The translations under genes were made by a program, and so were the position numbers. Below the pieces are notes generated by a model, which saw only the letters and a list, made by a program, of their open reading frames with translations, ran no database searches and was not told the DNA's origin. DNA of 58,160 bases from an uncultured Bacteroidales bacterium (GTDB taxonomy: Bacteria > Bacteroidota > Bacteroidia > Bacteroidales > UBA932): NCBI GenBank assembly GCA_905234285.1, contig CAJOHK010000015.1, positions 1 to 58,160 of the forward strand. Direction: 5' to 3'. The stretch's first letter is position 1; each line of letters opens with the position of its first letter. Below are positions 52,034 to 58,160 of the stretch, in pieces.

Positions 52034-52681
52034 ATGAATCTTAAAGAACCCTTTGTAATAACCATCAGCCGGGAAATTGGCTCTGGAGGCCACACGGTAG
52101 GCCGTATCCTGGCAGAGAAACTGAATACTTTTTATTTTGACAAGTATCTCATAGAATCCCTGGAAAAGAGGTTCAACCTTACAGCAAGCGGGATAGAGAA
52201 GCTAAAGGGAGAAAAGAAAAACTGGCTGGCCGATTTCATCCAGTTCATCACCCCTGTTCCTTCGGCCAAAACGCTGGGCATAGACCAGCGCTATACGCAG
52301 GAGTTCCGGATGGATGTTACTACGGATGATATCTATAAGGCCGAGACCGAGATTCTCAAGGAACTGTCCAAGGAAGGTTCCTGTGTCATTGCTGGCCGCT
52401 CCGGTTTCTTTGTTTTCAAAGACCACCCCAATTGCCTGAATGTGTTCATTACCGCTCCGGAGGAAAACCGTGTCCGGCGCGTAATGGCAAAGCAGGGTCT
52501 GACAGAAGAATCGGCCAAGGCCCTCGTTAAGGACATAGACCAGACGCGGGAAAACTACATCCGGCGCTATACCGGTACCAGCCGCTACGATGCCCGTAAC
52601 TATGACCTTGTGCTCAATGCCCATGGTCACACCGAAGAGGAACTGGCAAACATTATTCTATCCTATATTCAGGATTGTTAG
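52034..52681 (+). CDS. Cytidylate kinase-like family protein
   Basis: From ATG 52034 the protein has 215 residues. ITISREIGSGGHTVGRILAE is the P-loop of the Cytidylate_kin2 family (G-SGG-H replaces the usual GKGT), FYFDKYLIESL follows, and CVIAGRSGFFVF and a basic lid (RVRRVMAKQG, then QTRENYIRRYTG) are present. The family resembles CMP kinase but its substrate is not established; the canonical cmk is usually separate in Bacteroidetes. It is preceded by its own promoter. Confidence 0.85.
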   Translation: MNLKEPFVITISREIGSGGHTVGRILAEKLNTFYFDKYLIESLEKRFNLTASGIEKLKGEKKNWLADFIQFITPVPSAKTLGIDQRYTQEFRMDVTTDDIYKAETEILKELSKEGSCVIAGRSGFFVFKDHPNCLNVFITAPEENRVRRVMAKQGLTEESAKALVKDIDQTRENYIRRYTGTSRYDARNYDLVLNAHGHTEEELANIILSYIQDC

Positions 52682-52710
52682 ATGTCGCATACGGGCTCTT
52701 CCAAAATGGG

Positions 52711-53826
52711 TTAACGATGAATGAATCTTTTGGGAAGCGCTTTGCGATTGAGGAAGATGTAGGTTGTGTTAAGGGCGATATAATCCCGTGACATATACCA
52801 GATTCCCTGATAGGGACCGCTCTTGCCCCACGTGTTCTTTACCAGATAGTAGGGTTTGCCCTGCTCGTCCACAGCCTTGCCATAGATAAGCATCACGTGG
52901 TCATAAGTAAAAGTCCAGTTATCCCACTGTTCCTGCCTGAGCTCCTGGGTGGGGACGACCCCGTCGGGTAAGTAAGCCACGCATTCCTTCCGGTAGAAAT
53001 CCCCTGATACGTCGCCGCCCCACGCTACAGTGTAGCCCGCATCCAGCGCCTTGTCAAGAACATTCATCAGTTTTTCAATGGGAATGTTATAACTGGGCTT
53101 GAGCCTCCATTTGTAGGGCGATTCAATGACAAACCATTCATTGAACGGATGATGGGTAAAACTGGTCAGGCTCACGTATTCGTTCAAGTCCAGCCCAAGG
53201 CTTTCGGCAAAGGTCTTGGGTGTATATGTCTTGCCCTCGTAGACGAATGAATCGGGACAAGCCCCGACATATTTGTCGATGACGGCCTGAACGTTCTCCT
53301 GCCAGCCTGGCTTGGGCGTTTTGTTTCTCAGTGGTGCCTGCTCTTCTGTGGTGAATCGGTTGAGCTCCGGCTTTCCTTCACTCCAGACAATACTGCTAAC
53401 TTCCCGCTCCAACTCCGGGAAGAAAACCCTGAAGTTGGCCAGCGAATCGCCCGTGAGGGAGCCGGGCGCGGGCATGGCCTCTTCCGGGCAAATGCCGTAG
53501 CGGCGGATGACCTCTACGACGTCGTCACAGGAGCCTCCTTCCGAAATTTGGCTGAAGCCGTGCATACGGACGTAATGAGTGGCGTTGTCCATATAGTCCT
53601 TGTTCACTACGAACATCTCACACAGGTCGTAGGTCTTTCCCGTCTTACGGAGAATCTCGCTCTCCAGATAACCCAGTGTCCCATAGTTCCAGCAGGTCCC
53701 GCTGCGGAACTGGTTTTTTACGCTGGTGATGGGAAGCTCCTTGACGGTGGTGAAGGTCTTGGTTTCCTGTGCCGAAGCGGCAACCGCAAAAAGCATCATG
53801 CAGGCGATGGTCAGAAATCGTTTCAT
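52711..53826 (-). CDS. C1-family (bleomycin hydrolase-like) cysteine peptidase, secreted
   Basis: The 371-residue protein has a signal peptide (MLFAVAASAQ) and the papain set of bleomycin hydrolase/PepC type: NQFRSGTCWNYG with Cys45, DHVMLIYG with the His and LVKNTWGKSG with the Asn. PepC-type enzymes are usually about 450 residues and cytoplasmic; this is a shorter, exported form of a kind common in Bacteroidetes. Probably an aminopeptidase of the periplasm. It lies 44 bp downstream of the YiiX-like gene on the same strand. Confidence 0.9.
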   Translation of the reverse strand: MKRFLTIACMMLFAVAASAQETKTFTTVKELPITSVKNQFRSGTCWNYGTLGYLESEILRKTGKTYDLCEMFVVNKDYMDNATHYVRMHGFSQISEGGSCDDVVEVIRRYGICPEEAMPAPGSLTGDSLANFRVFFPELEREVSSIVWSEGKPELNRFTTEEQAPLRNKTPKPGWQENVQAVIDKYVGACPDSFVYEGKTYTPKTFAESLGLDLNEYVSLTSFTHHPFNEWFVIESPYKWRLKPSYNIPIEKLMNVLDKALDAGYTVAWGGDVSGDFYRKECVAYLPDGVVPTQELRQEQWDNWTFTYDHVMLIYGKAVDEQGKPYYLVKNTWGKSGPYQGIWYMSRDYIALNTTYIFLNRKALPKRFIHR

Positions 53827-53870
53827 AATTATTTGGTTCTGTTTAAAGATAGGGGGCCTCCCTGGCTTAT

Positions 53871-54530
53871 CTAAGGCCGAAAGTCCGACCGCATAACATC
53901 AACCAGACACGCGGCTTGAGACATCTTCTGCGGGTTGGTCCCTGGTAAGCCCTGCGGGACCTCTGTTCCAAGTTGGCCGAATAGTCGTTCCCAGTAGGAT
54001 GGCATGGTCCCGTCCGGGGATTTGAAGTTCATGGGCTCGCTTTCGAAAACGGGCTTCCCTTCGGTATCCAGATAGCTTCTCTGGACTAGTTCTGTGCAGT
54101 AGAAATCTTCATTGTCCGGAAGGAAGCAGAAATCGTAAGCCCGACCGCAGAAGGTCTTCGCTCTTTCGACGGCAGCATCGACGTCCACCCCTTTAACCCG
54201 TTTAACCAGGAAGGTAGGATAACGGCCATCCCGCCGCGTAAAATCACGCAGGAAGGTATCCAGCGGATGCCTGTCTACGCCATGAACTGTGGTGGCGTCA
54301 ATGATCCAAACGCTGTCGGCCTTTACTTCGGCAATGGCCACATGAATCAGATTCAAGGCGCTTTGTTCACCTGTAGCCGAAGAGATAGCCTCATCCATTG
54401 AGCCGATTTCGGCAGAAAAGCCTGCAGGAAGGCCGACAAAAATGAGATCGCCGTTTTGCAGGCGGTCTTGATTCTGCCGACAGCTGAAGGCCAAGAGTAG
54501 AATGAAGAAAACAGGAAGTATCCGTTTCAT
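53871..54530 (-). CDS. YiiX/YebB-like permuted NlpC/P60 hydrolase, lipoprotein
   Basis: The 219-residue protein has a lipoprotein signal (LLLAFSCRQ), then QNGDLIFVG, NLIHVAIAE (His63) and EDFYCTELVQ (Cys145, Glu147). This order, His before Cys, is that of the circularly permuted papain-like YiiX family. Members are thought to act on cell-wall peptides or lipids; the substrate is not known. It is adjacent to another papain-like gene. Confidence 0.85.
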   Translation of the reverse strand: MKRILPVFFILLLAFSCRQNQDRLQNGDLIFVGLPAGFSAEIGSMDEAISSATGEQSALNLIHVAIAEVKADSVWIIDATTVHGVDRHPLDTFLRDFTRRDGRYPTFLVKRVKGVDVDAAVERAKTFCGRAYDFCFLPDNEDFYCTELVQRSYLDTEGKPVFESEPMNFKSPDGTMPSYWERLFGQLGTEVPQGLPGTNPQKMSQAACLVDVMRSDFRP

Positions 54531-54691
54531 TCTACAAATATCGTCATTTTGGTGAAATATGTAAAGAATACGCGGAAATAATGACTACCTTCTAAGGAAG
54601 CGTCTGGCGAATAATGCTGTTTTACACAGTTTCATAGATACAAAAGTTCCAGCGAAAAGAAAAAATGACTATCTTGCATCGTAATAAATAT

Positions 54692-54775
54692 ATGGTGAAA
54701 AAGCATTTTTCTCGAAATCCCCATCTGCAAGCAGATGGCAGTCAGGAATTATTGCATTTAATGACCCATGAATAA
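54692..54775 (+). CDS. Tiny ORF of 27 codons, possible gene
   Basis: ATG to TAA encodes a basic start (MVKKHFSRNP) and a polar remainder ending LLHLMTHE. A TATCTTGC element at 54670-54677 lies close upstream. Its stop overlaps the start of the next tiny ORF (ATGAATAA). No homolog is recognised. It lies in the 413-bp gap 54531-54943, which holds nothing else I can name. Confidence 0.3.
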   Translation: MVKKHFSRNPHLQADGSQELLHLMTHE

Positions 54776-54893
54776 CAAATCATTTTCAAACAGGCTCTTC
54801 CTCTCCGGCTACCCGCAGTTGGCAGAAATGCTGGATGAAACAAAGCTGGTAGATTTGGCTGGTTGCGGGGTTGGGTTTCTCCGTATACACTAA
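54768..54893 (+). CDS. Tiny ORF of 41 codons, possible gene or remnant
   Basis: The frame starts inside the stop of the previous ORF and reads NKSFSNRLFLSGYPQLAEML, then a short hydrophobic segment (VDLAGCGVGFL) to a stop. It could be the start of a larger lost gene. No homolog is recognised. It ends 50 bp before the ZIP transporter. Confidence 0.3.
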   Translation: MNNKSFSNRLFLSGYPQLAEMLDETKLVDLAGCGVGFLRIH

Positions 54894-54943
54894 ACAAAAT
54901 CTGAAGCGACACAGTCCGCATTTATTTGTATCTTGGTGTTGTT

Positions 54944-55708
54944 ATGAACATTGACGCTATATTGACTGCTCTTCTGATCCCATTTGCCGGTACTGCACTG
55001 GGATCGGCCTTTGTGTTTTTTATGAAGAAGGAGATTCCGGCCTACTTGCAGAAAGCGCTGCTGGGGTTTGCATCCGGCGTGATGGTTGCCGCTTCCGTGT
55101 GGTCGCTGCTGATTCCGTCCATGGAGATGGGGTCAGGGAGTGTCTGGCCTGCGGTTATCGGCCTGCTGGGAGGATTTGCTTTCCTGCTCCTGATTGACTA
55201 TGTAACGCCGCACATCCATGCGTCCGGTGAGGCCGAAGGCCCTCAAAGCAGTCTTTCCCGCACCACCAAACTTGCCCTCGCGGTTACCATCCATAACTTC
55301 CCTGAAGGAATGGCTGTTGGCGTAGCTATCGCGGGTGCCATGAATTCCGGATTCAGTATGGCCGGTGCATTGGCCTTGTCGCTGGGTATCGCCATCCAAA
55401 ACATCCCAGAGGGAGCCATCATCTCCATGCCGCTCCGAGCTGCCGGAAACGGCCGATGGAAAGCGTTTGGCGTGGGAAGTCTCAGCGGTATTGTAGAGCC
55501 GATTGGCGGAGCTCTGGTGCTGTTGCTGGCATCGGCCGTAACTCCATTGATGCCGTATCTGCTGGCGTTTGCTGCAGGTGCTATGCTTTACGTGGTCGTT
55601 GAAGAACTGATTCCGGAAACCGCGGAAGGCAAACACTCAAATCTGGGCACCATAGGCTTTGCGCTGGGTTTTGCGCTGATGATGGTGCTGGATGTGCTAA
55701 TGGGATAA
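54944..55708 (+). CDS. ZIP-family metal transporter (ZupT-like)
   Basis: From ATG 54944 the protein has 254 residues, eight membrane segments and the ZIP metal-site helices: TIHNFPEGMAVG with His117 and Glu121, and AIQNIPEGAII with Asn153 and Glu156. A short His-bearing loop (TPHIHASGEAEG) precedes them. The family imports zinc, and sometimes iron or manganese. It is a single-gene unit in the decayed stretch 54.5-57.3 kb. Confidence 0.92.
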   Translation: MNIDAILTALLIPFAGTALGSAFVFFMKKEIPAYLQKALLGFASGVMVAASVWSLLIPSMEMGSGSVWPAVIGLLGGFAFLLLIDYVTPHIHASGEAEGPQSSLSRTTKLALAVTIHNFPEGMAVGVAIAGAMNSGFSMAGALALSLGIAIQNIPEGAIISMPLRAAGNGRWKAFGVGSLSGIVEPIGGALVLLLASAVTPLMPYLLAFAAGAMLYVVVEELIPETAEGKHSNLGTIGFALGFALMMVLDVLMG

Positions 55709-55808
55709 TCTTATTGTTCTATAGAAAAGAAGTATTATAATTTCTATTCGCTTGCGGGGATAACGGTGCTTGTGACCGTCGCCTCGATAAGAGTGAGCAG
55801 CAAGTGTT

Positions 55809-56140
55809 TCATCGCTGTTTCTTCTTACTGAACACGGGCCACCAACTGTCATCGCCATAGTCCTGCCCGATGCCGGAAAGGATGGTCACGCCATAGCGCT
55901 TGGCGCCGCGAAACTCGGCCCGCGGGGAACGCCGGCTGCACGGACACCTTCGCTAACGCCACGTTCATTGCCGTAGGCCTGTGCAGAGTCAATGTGTCTA
56001 TAGCCAAGGTCAATGGCAGCTTTGACGGCAGCTGCAGCCTCATTGTCGGGAATCAGCCAGGTTCCTAATCCCAGCTTGGGAATCTGGACCCCATTGTAAA
56101 GGGGGTAAGTCTCTTGAAGAATCATATGCGGTCGGTTCAT
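55809..56140 (-). pseudogene. Aldo/keto reductase N-terminus joined to the remnant of another gene
   Basis: From a Met at 56140 or 56125 the frame reads the first about 65 residues of an aldo/keto reductase: [16 protein letters not shown], then [14 protein letters not shown] with the catalytic Asp and Tyr, to AAGVPR. The catalytic Lys, His and the rest of the barrel are missing. After about 55925 a different frame looks protein-like ([20 protein letters not shown], then DDSWWPVFSKKKQ) and stops at 55809. A deletion seems to have fused two genes out of frame. I do not recognise the second one. Confidence 0.7.
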
Positions 56141-56320
56141 TTTCGCTAAGGTAGCAATATTTTCCACTCCTGCCAACTTCCCGCTTTGTTTCTTCAATTA
56201 TTTTTCTAACTTTTTAACAATGAATCAATTGCACCTTATTTGGAGAAGGAATTGTGGCCTTACTGCGAAAAAGTCCTAATCGACGACACTTTTCTTCTAA
56301 AATATTCAGATTCAGATCAT

Positions 56321-56328
56321 TATCTTTG
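56321..56328 (+). promoter_or_regulatory. -7 element upstream of the DUF4491 gene
   Basis: TATCTTTG lies 20 bp before the start codon at 56349, exactly matching TAnnTTTG. Confidence 0.55.
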
Positions 56329-56348
56329 TGGCTCAATTACACAAGGAT

Positions 56349-56675
56349 ATGAATTTCAATGGAATTATAGTCGGGGCGGCCGTGTTCCTGAGCATCGGCA
56401 TCTGCCATCCGGCAGTCATCAAGATGGAATATTATTGGGGTATGCAATGCTGGTGGATCTGGCTGGTGGCGGGATTGGGATTCTCGGTCCTGTCCCTGTT
56501 TGTAGAGAATGATACGCTTTCCACCATTTGCGGCGGTTTTGCCTTTTCCTGCCTATGGGGCATCGGCGAAATGTTCCAGCAGGAGAAGCGTGTGCTCCGT
56601 GGCTGGTTTCCGGAGAACCCGGCACGGCACGAATACTACGAGCGCCGTCGGCTTGAAATGAAAGGTAAACTATGA
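56349..56675 (+). CDS. DUF4491-family membrane protein
   Basis: From ATG 56349 the protein has 108 residues with three membrane segments. MNFNGIIVGAAVFLSIGICH, EYYWGMQCWWIWLVAG and SCLWGIGEMFQQEKRVLRGW, then FPENP, fit the small DUF4491 family found mainly in Bacteroidetes. The function is unknown. Its stop overlaps the next start by 4 bp (ATGA). Confidence 0.88.
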   Translation: MNFNGIIVGAAVFLSIGICHPAVIKMEYYWGMQCWWIWLVAGLGFSVLSLFVENDTLSTICGGFAFSCLWGIGEMFQQEKRVLRGWFPENPARHEYYERRRLEMKGKL

Positions 56676-57082
56676 AACGGATTGCTCTGACTATACTCTG
56701 CCTGCTGATTGCAATGACAGTGTTGGCGCAGGAGAAGAAGCTTCTGCGCGGCTTCGATGGTGGAATGATGGTCCACACCGGTTATCTTTCCGGCAATCTG
56801 GATGCCATCGGATATCAGGCAAAAGGGGCTCCTTTGGGCATTGGCGGTGCCATGACCACGCTCCTGATGTTCGAAGAGCCTGCATCGGCCTGGGCGCCAG
56901 TTGACGGAACCCGTTACCACCGGCAGGGCTTCATGGCTATCGACCCGTTCGTGGGCTGTGACTTCATAGTGGCCGGCCCCACGCACCTTACCCTCAAAGT
57001 GGACTATCTCTGCGCCCTCAGCGAATCAAAACTCCTTCCGCACGGCCCCCGCGTCTATATCGGCTTCCTGTTTTATCACTGA
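56672..57082 (+). CDS. Short secreted beta-rich protein, possibly an internally deleted outer-membrane protein
   Basis: The 136-residue product has a signal peptide (IAMTVLAQ) and outer-membrane-like strands: GFDGGMMVHTGYLSGN, GIGGAMTTLL, MAIDPFVGCDF and the final RVYIGFLFYH. From memory, related Bacteroidetes proteins of this type are longer, with extra strands in the middle; the abrupt region near residues 62-80 would fit an in-frame deletion. Function unknown. It is coupled to the DUF4491 gene. Confidence 0.6.
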   Translation: MKRIALTILCLLIAMTVLAQEKKLLRGFDGGMMVHTGYLSGNLDAIGYQAKGAPLGIGGAMTTLLMFEEPASAWAPVDGTRYHRQGFMAIDPFVGCDFIVAGPTHLTLKVDYLCALSESKLLPHGPRVYIGFLFYH

Positions 57083-57124
57083 CAATCTCGCCAGCAGGTA
57101 CGGATTTCAATTCGGCATCAAATA

Positions 57125-57173
57125 ATAAGTTTCTCCCGAAGCCGCCCTTGGGTTTTGGCTTCTCAAAACTTAT
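57125..57173. repeat. Interrupted palindrome in the gap before the FKBP gene
   Basis: Two nested inverted pairs, ATAAGTTT / AAACTTAT and GAAGCC / GGCTTC, enclose a 13-nt centre. There is no T tract, so it is not a clear terminator. The rest of the 232-bp gap (57083-57314) holds only the -7 element near 57290. Confidence 0.4.
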
Positions 57174-57287
57174 GAATCAACTTGTTCCATGGGACGTACG
57201 CGGCAGCAACGGAGAAATGCCCTCTTAATGGGTTTGAGGCCGTAAGTTTCACGACTGAAAGTTACGAAGAATTCCCCAAATAATCTG

Positions 57288-57295
57288 TAAATTTG
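57288..57295 (+). promoter_or_regulatory. -7 element upstream of the FKBP gene
   Basis: TAAATTTG matches TAnnTTTG, 19 bp before the start codon at 57315. Confidence 0.5.
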
Positions 57296-57314
57296 CATCC
57301 GATATGAGATAGAG

Positions 57315-57725
57315 ATGAAAAAGAAAAGAACCAACCCCTACAAGGAAGCCAATGAGGCCTTCCTGGCCGAGAAAGCCAAGGAAGAGGGGATTGTTGTGCT
57401 GGACAACGGCGTGATGTACCGCGTACTGGAAGAAGGCCACGGAACTAAGAAACCCACGCCCAGAAGCATCGTTTACGTGCATTATACGGGCAAGCTCATT
57501 GACGAAACCGTCTTCGACACCACGGAAGGGGACCAGCTCCCGGCACTGTTCATGGTGGGCGATCTCATCATGGGTTGGCAAATCGCCCTTACACGTATGC
57601 ACGAGGGTGATAAGTGGGAAGTCTATATTCCCGCCAAGTGGGGCTATGGTGCCACAAAGATGGACGATATCCCTGCCCACAGCACGCTCATATTCGAACT
57701 CCAACTGGTCAAGATAGAACGATAA
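57315..57725 (+). CDS. FKBP-type peptidyl-prolyl cis-trans isomerase, cytoplasmic
   Basis: The 136-residue protein has no signal peptide. A charged helix (about 1-25) precedes the FKBP domain: VYVHYTGKLIDETVFDTT, VGDLIMGWQIALTRMHEGDK, VYIPAKWGYG and STLIFELQLVKI. Typical VFDSS and IPGW positions are slightly changed (VFDTT, IMGW). It assists proline isomerisation during folding. It lies 12 bp before the VanX-like gene. Confidence 0.92.
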   Translation: MKKKRTNPYKEANEAFLAEKAKEEGIVVLDNGVMYRVLEEGHGTKKPTPRSIVYVHYTGKLIDETVFDTTEGDQLPALFMVGDLIMGWQIALTRMHEGDKWEVYIPAKWGYGATKMDDIPAHSTLIFELQLVKIER

Positions 57726-57737
57726 TCACAGAAAACA

Positions 57738-58160
57738 ATGAAAAGATTTGCCTTATTTCTTGCCGTAGCGGCCTTATTCGGCCTCAATTCCTGCAAACAG
57801 CCCATCAATCCGCTGGAGGATTCCAGTGGTTTTGTGGCCATTACCGACGTGGTTCCCGATGTGATTCTGGAAATCCGGTATTACGGGACCTATAACTTTG
57901 TGGGAACCCGCATCGACGGATACAAAGCCCCCACGGCATGGCTCACCCGCGAGGCGGCCGACAGCCTGAAGGCGGTAAGCGATGATGTGATGAAGCTGGG
58001 CTATCGGCTCAAGATTTACGACGCCTATCGGCCTCAATGTGCGGTGGACCATTTCGTCCGTTGGTCAAAAGATCCGGCCGACACGCTTACCAAGCGTTAT
58101 TTTTACCCGATGCTGGACAAGCCTGTGCTGTTTGAACAGGATTACATTATGGAGAAATCC
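57738..58160 (+). CDS. D-alanyl-D-alanine dipeptidase (VanX-type, M15D), N-terminal part
   Basis: The 141 codons present encode a lipoprotein signal (LFGLNSCKQ), then VVPDVILEIRYYGTYNFVG and GYRLKIYDAYRPQCAVDHFV, the Tyr-Arg-Pro substrate-side motif of VanX/DdpX enzymes. The zinc ligands (SxHxxGxAxD and the late His) lie past the window edge. Such exported dipeptidases recycle D-Ala-D-Ala from the cell wall; no vanHA neighbours are visible, so a resistance role is not suggested. Confidence 0.88.
   Translation, partial: MKRFALFLAVAALFGLNSCKQPINPLEDSSGFVAITDVVPDVILEIRYYGTYNFVGTRIDGYKAPTAWLTREAADSLKAVSDDVMKLGYRLKIYDAYRPQCAVDHFVRWSKDPADTLTKRYFYPMLDKPVLFEQDYIMEKS

Noticed and set aside
54941..55400. 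Multidrug or phage-defence island next to the ZIP gene
   Set aside because: The surrounding genes are a metal transporter, gene remnants, DUF4491 and FKBP; no nuclease, toxin or integrase is seen.
57738..58160. Vancomycin-resistance cluster
   Set aside because: Only a VanX-type dipeptidase is present, without VanH/VanA ligase or VanRS genes; lipoprotein VanX-like enzymes are common cell-wall recyclers in Bacteroidales.

Overview
The window looks like a chromosomal segment of a gut or rumen type Bacteroidales bacterium. Evidence: promoters of the Bacteroidetes form (TTG, 19-20 bp, TAnnTTTG) before many genes, an FimA/Mfa1-Mfa2 type fimbrial operon, DUF3575, DUF4491, DUF5686 and DUF5715 family proteins, a glycine-lipid gene pair, an ISAon1-type insertion sequence, and a tmRNA whose tag ends in NYALAA. 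Coding sequence is visibly above 50% GC, higher than in classical Bacteroides.

Layout. 1-4.6 kb (minus strand): start of a type B carboxylesterase, a small membrane protein, a large MscS channel and a membrane-anchored AraC regulator. 4.6-6.1 kb: a 1453-bp IS with 28-bp terminal inverted repeats and an intact 8-bp target duplication, whose two genes are both frameshifted. 6.1-6.5 kb: tmRNA with its promoter and terminator. 6.6-16 kb (minus): ssb, DUF3575, OmpA/TPR lipoprotein, FimA/Mfa1-like, Mfa2-like, a DUF4906-like large lipoprotein, and a fimbrillin-like lipoprotein ending in BspA-type repeats. 16-26 kb: a zinc-ribbon protein, a nucleoside MFS transporter, tgt-lptF/G-dut-murF (plus), and, convergent to them, PAP2 phosphatase, obgE and a membrane protein with two Rossmann-like regions and a RyR-like C-terminus. 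26-33 kb (plus): arginase-fold protein, gcvT, gcvH, split gcvPA/gcvPB, a SEC-C protein, trmO and a small secreted protein, closed by a terminator lying inside the opposite AraC gene. 33-41.5 kb: AraC regulator, a frameshifted DUF5686 gene, and lipid genes (SDR, acyltransferase, CDP-alcohol phosphotransferase, glsA-glsB) with a DUF5715 protein. 41.5-48.7 kb: GtrA, M23 peptidase, umuC with a broken umuD, a BlaI/BlaR1-like pair, two tyrosine phosphatases and a BASS transporter. 48.8-58.2 kb: PreA, a LolA-like protein, HD protein, greA remnant, cytidylate-kinase-like protein, C1 peptidase, YiiX-like protein, ZIP transporter, an aldo/keto reductase remnant, DUF4491, FKBP and the start of a VanX-type dipeptidase.

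Most of the window is housekeeping and envelope biology. The fimbrial operon is the main accessory system. Decay is a recurring theme: both IS genes, the DUF5686 gene, umuD, greA and an aldo/keto reductase are disrupted. I found no CRISPR array, phage or restriction system. The least explained items are the Rossmann/RyR membrane protein, the ssb gene coupled to the fimbrial operon, two overlapping tiny ORFs near 54.7 kb, a repeated terminator stem, and strong enrichment of the hexamer GGCCGA/TCGGCC.
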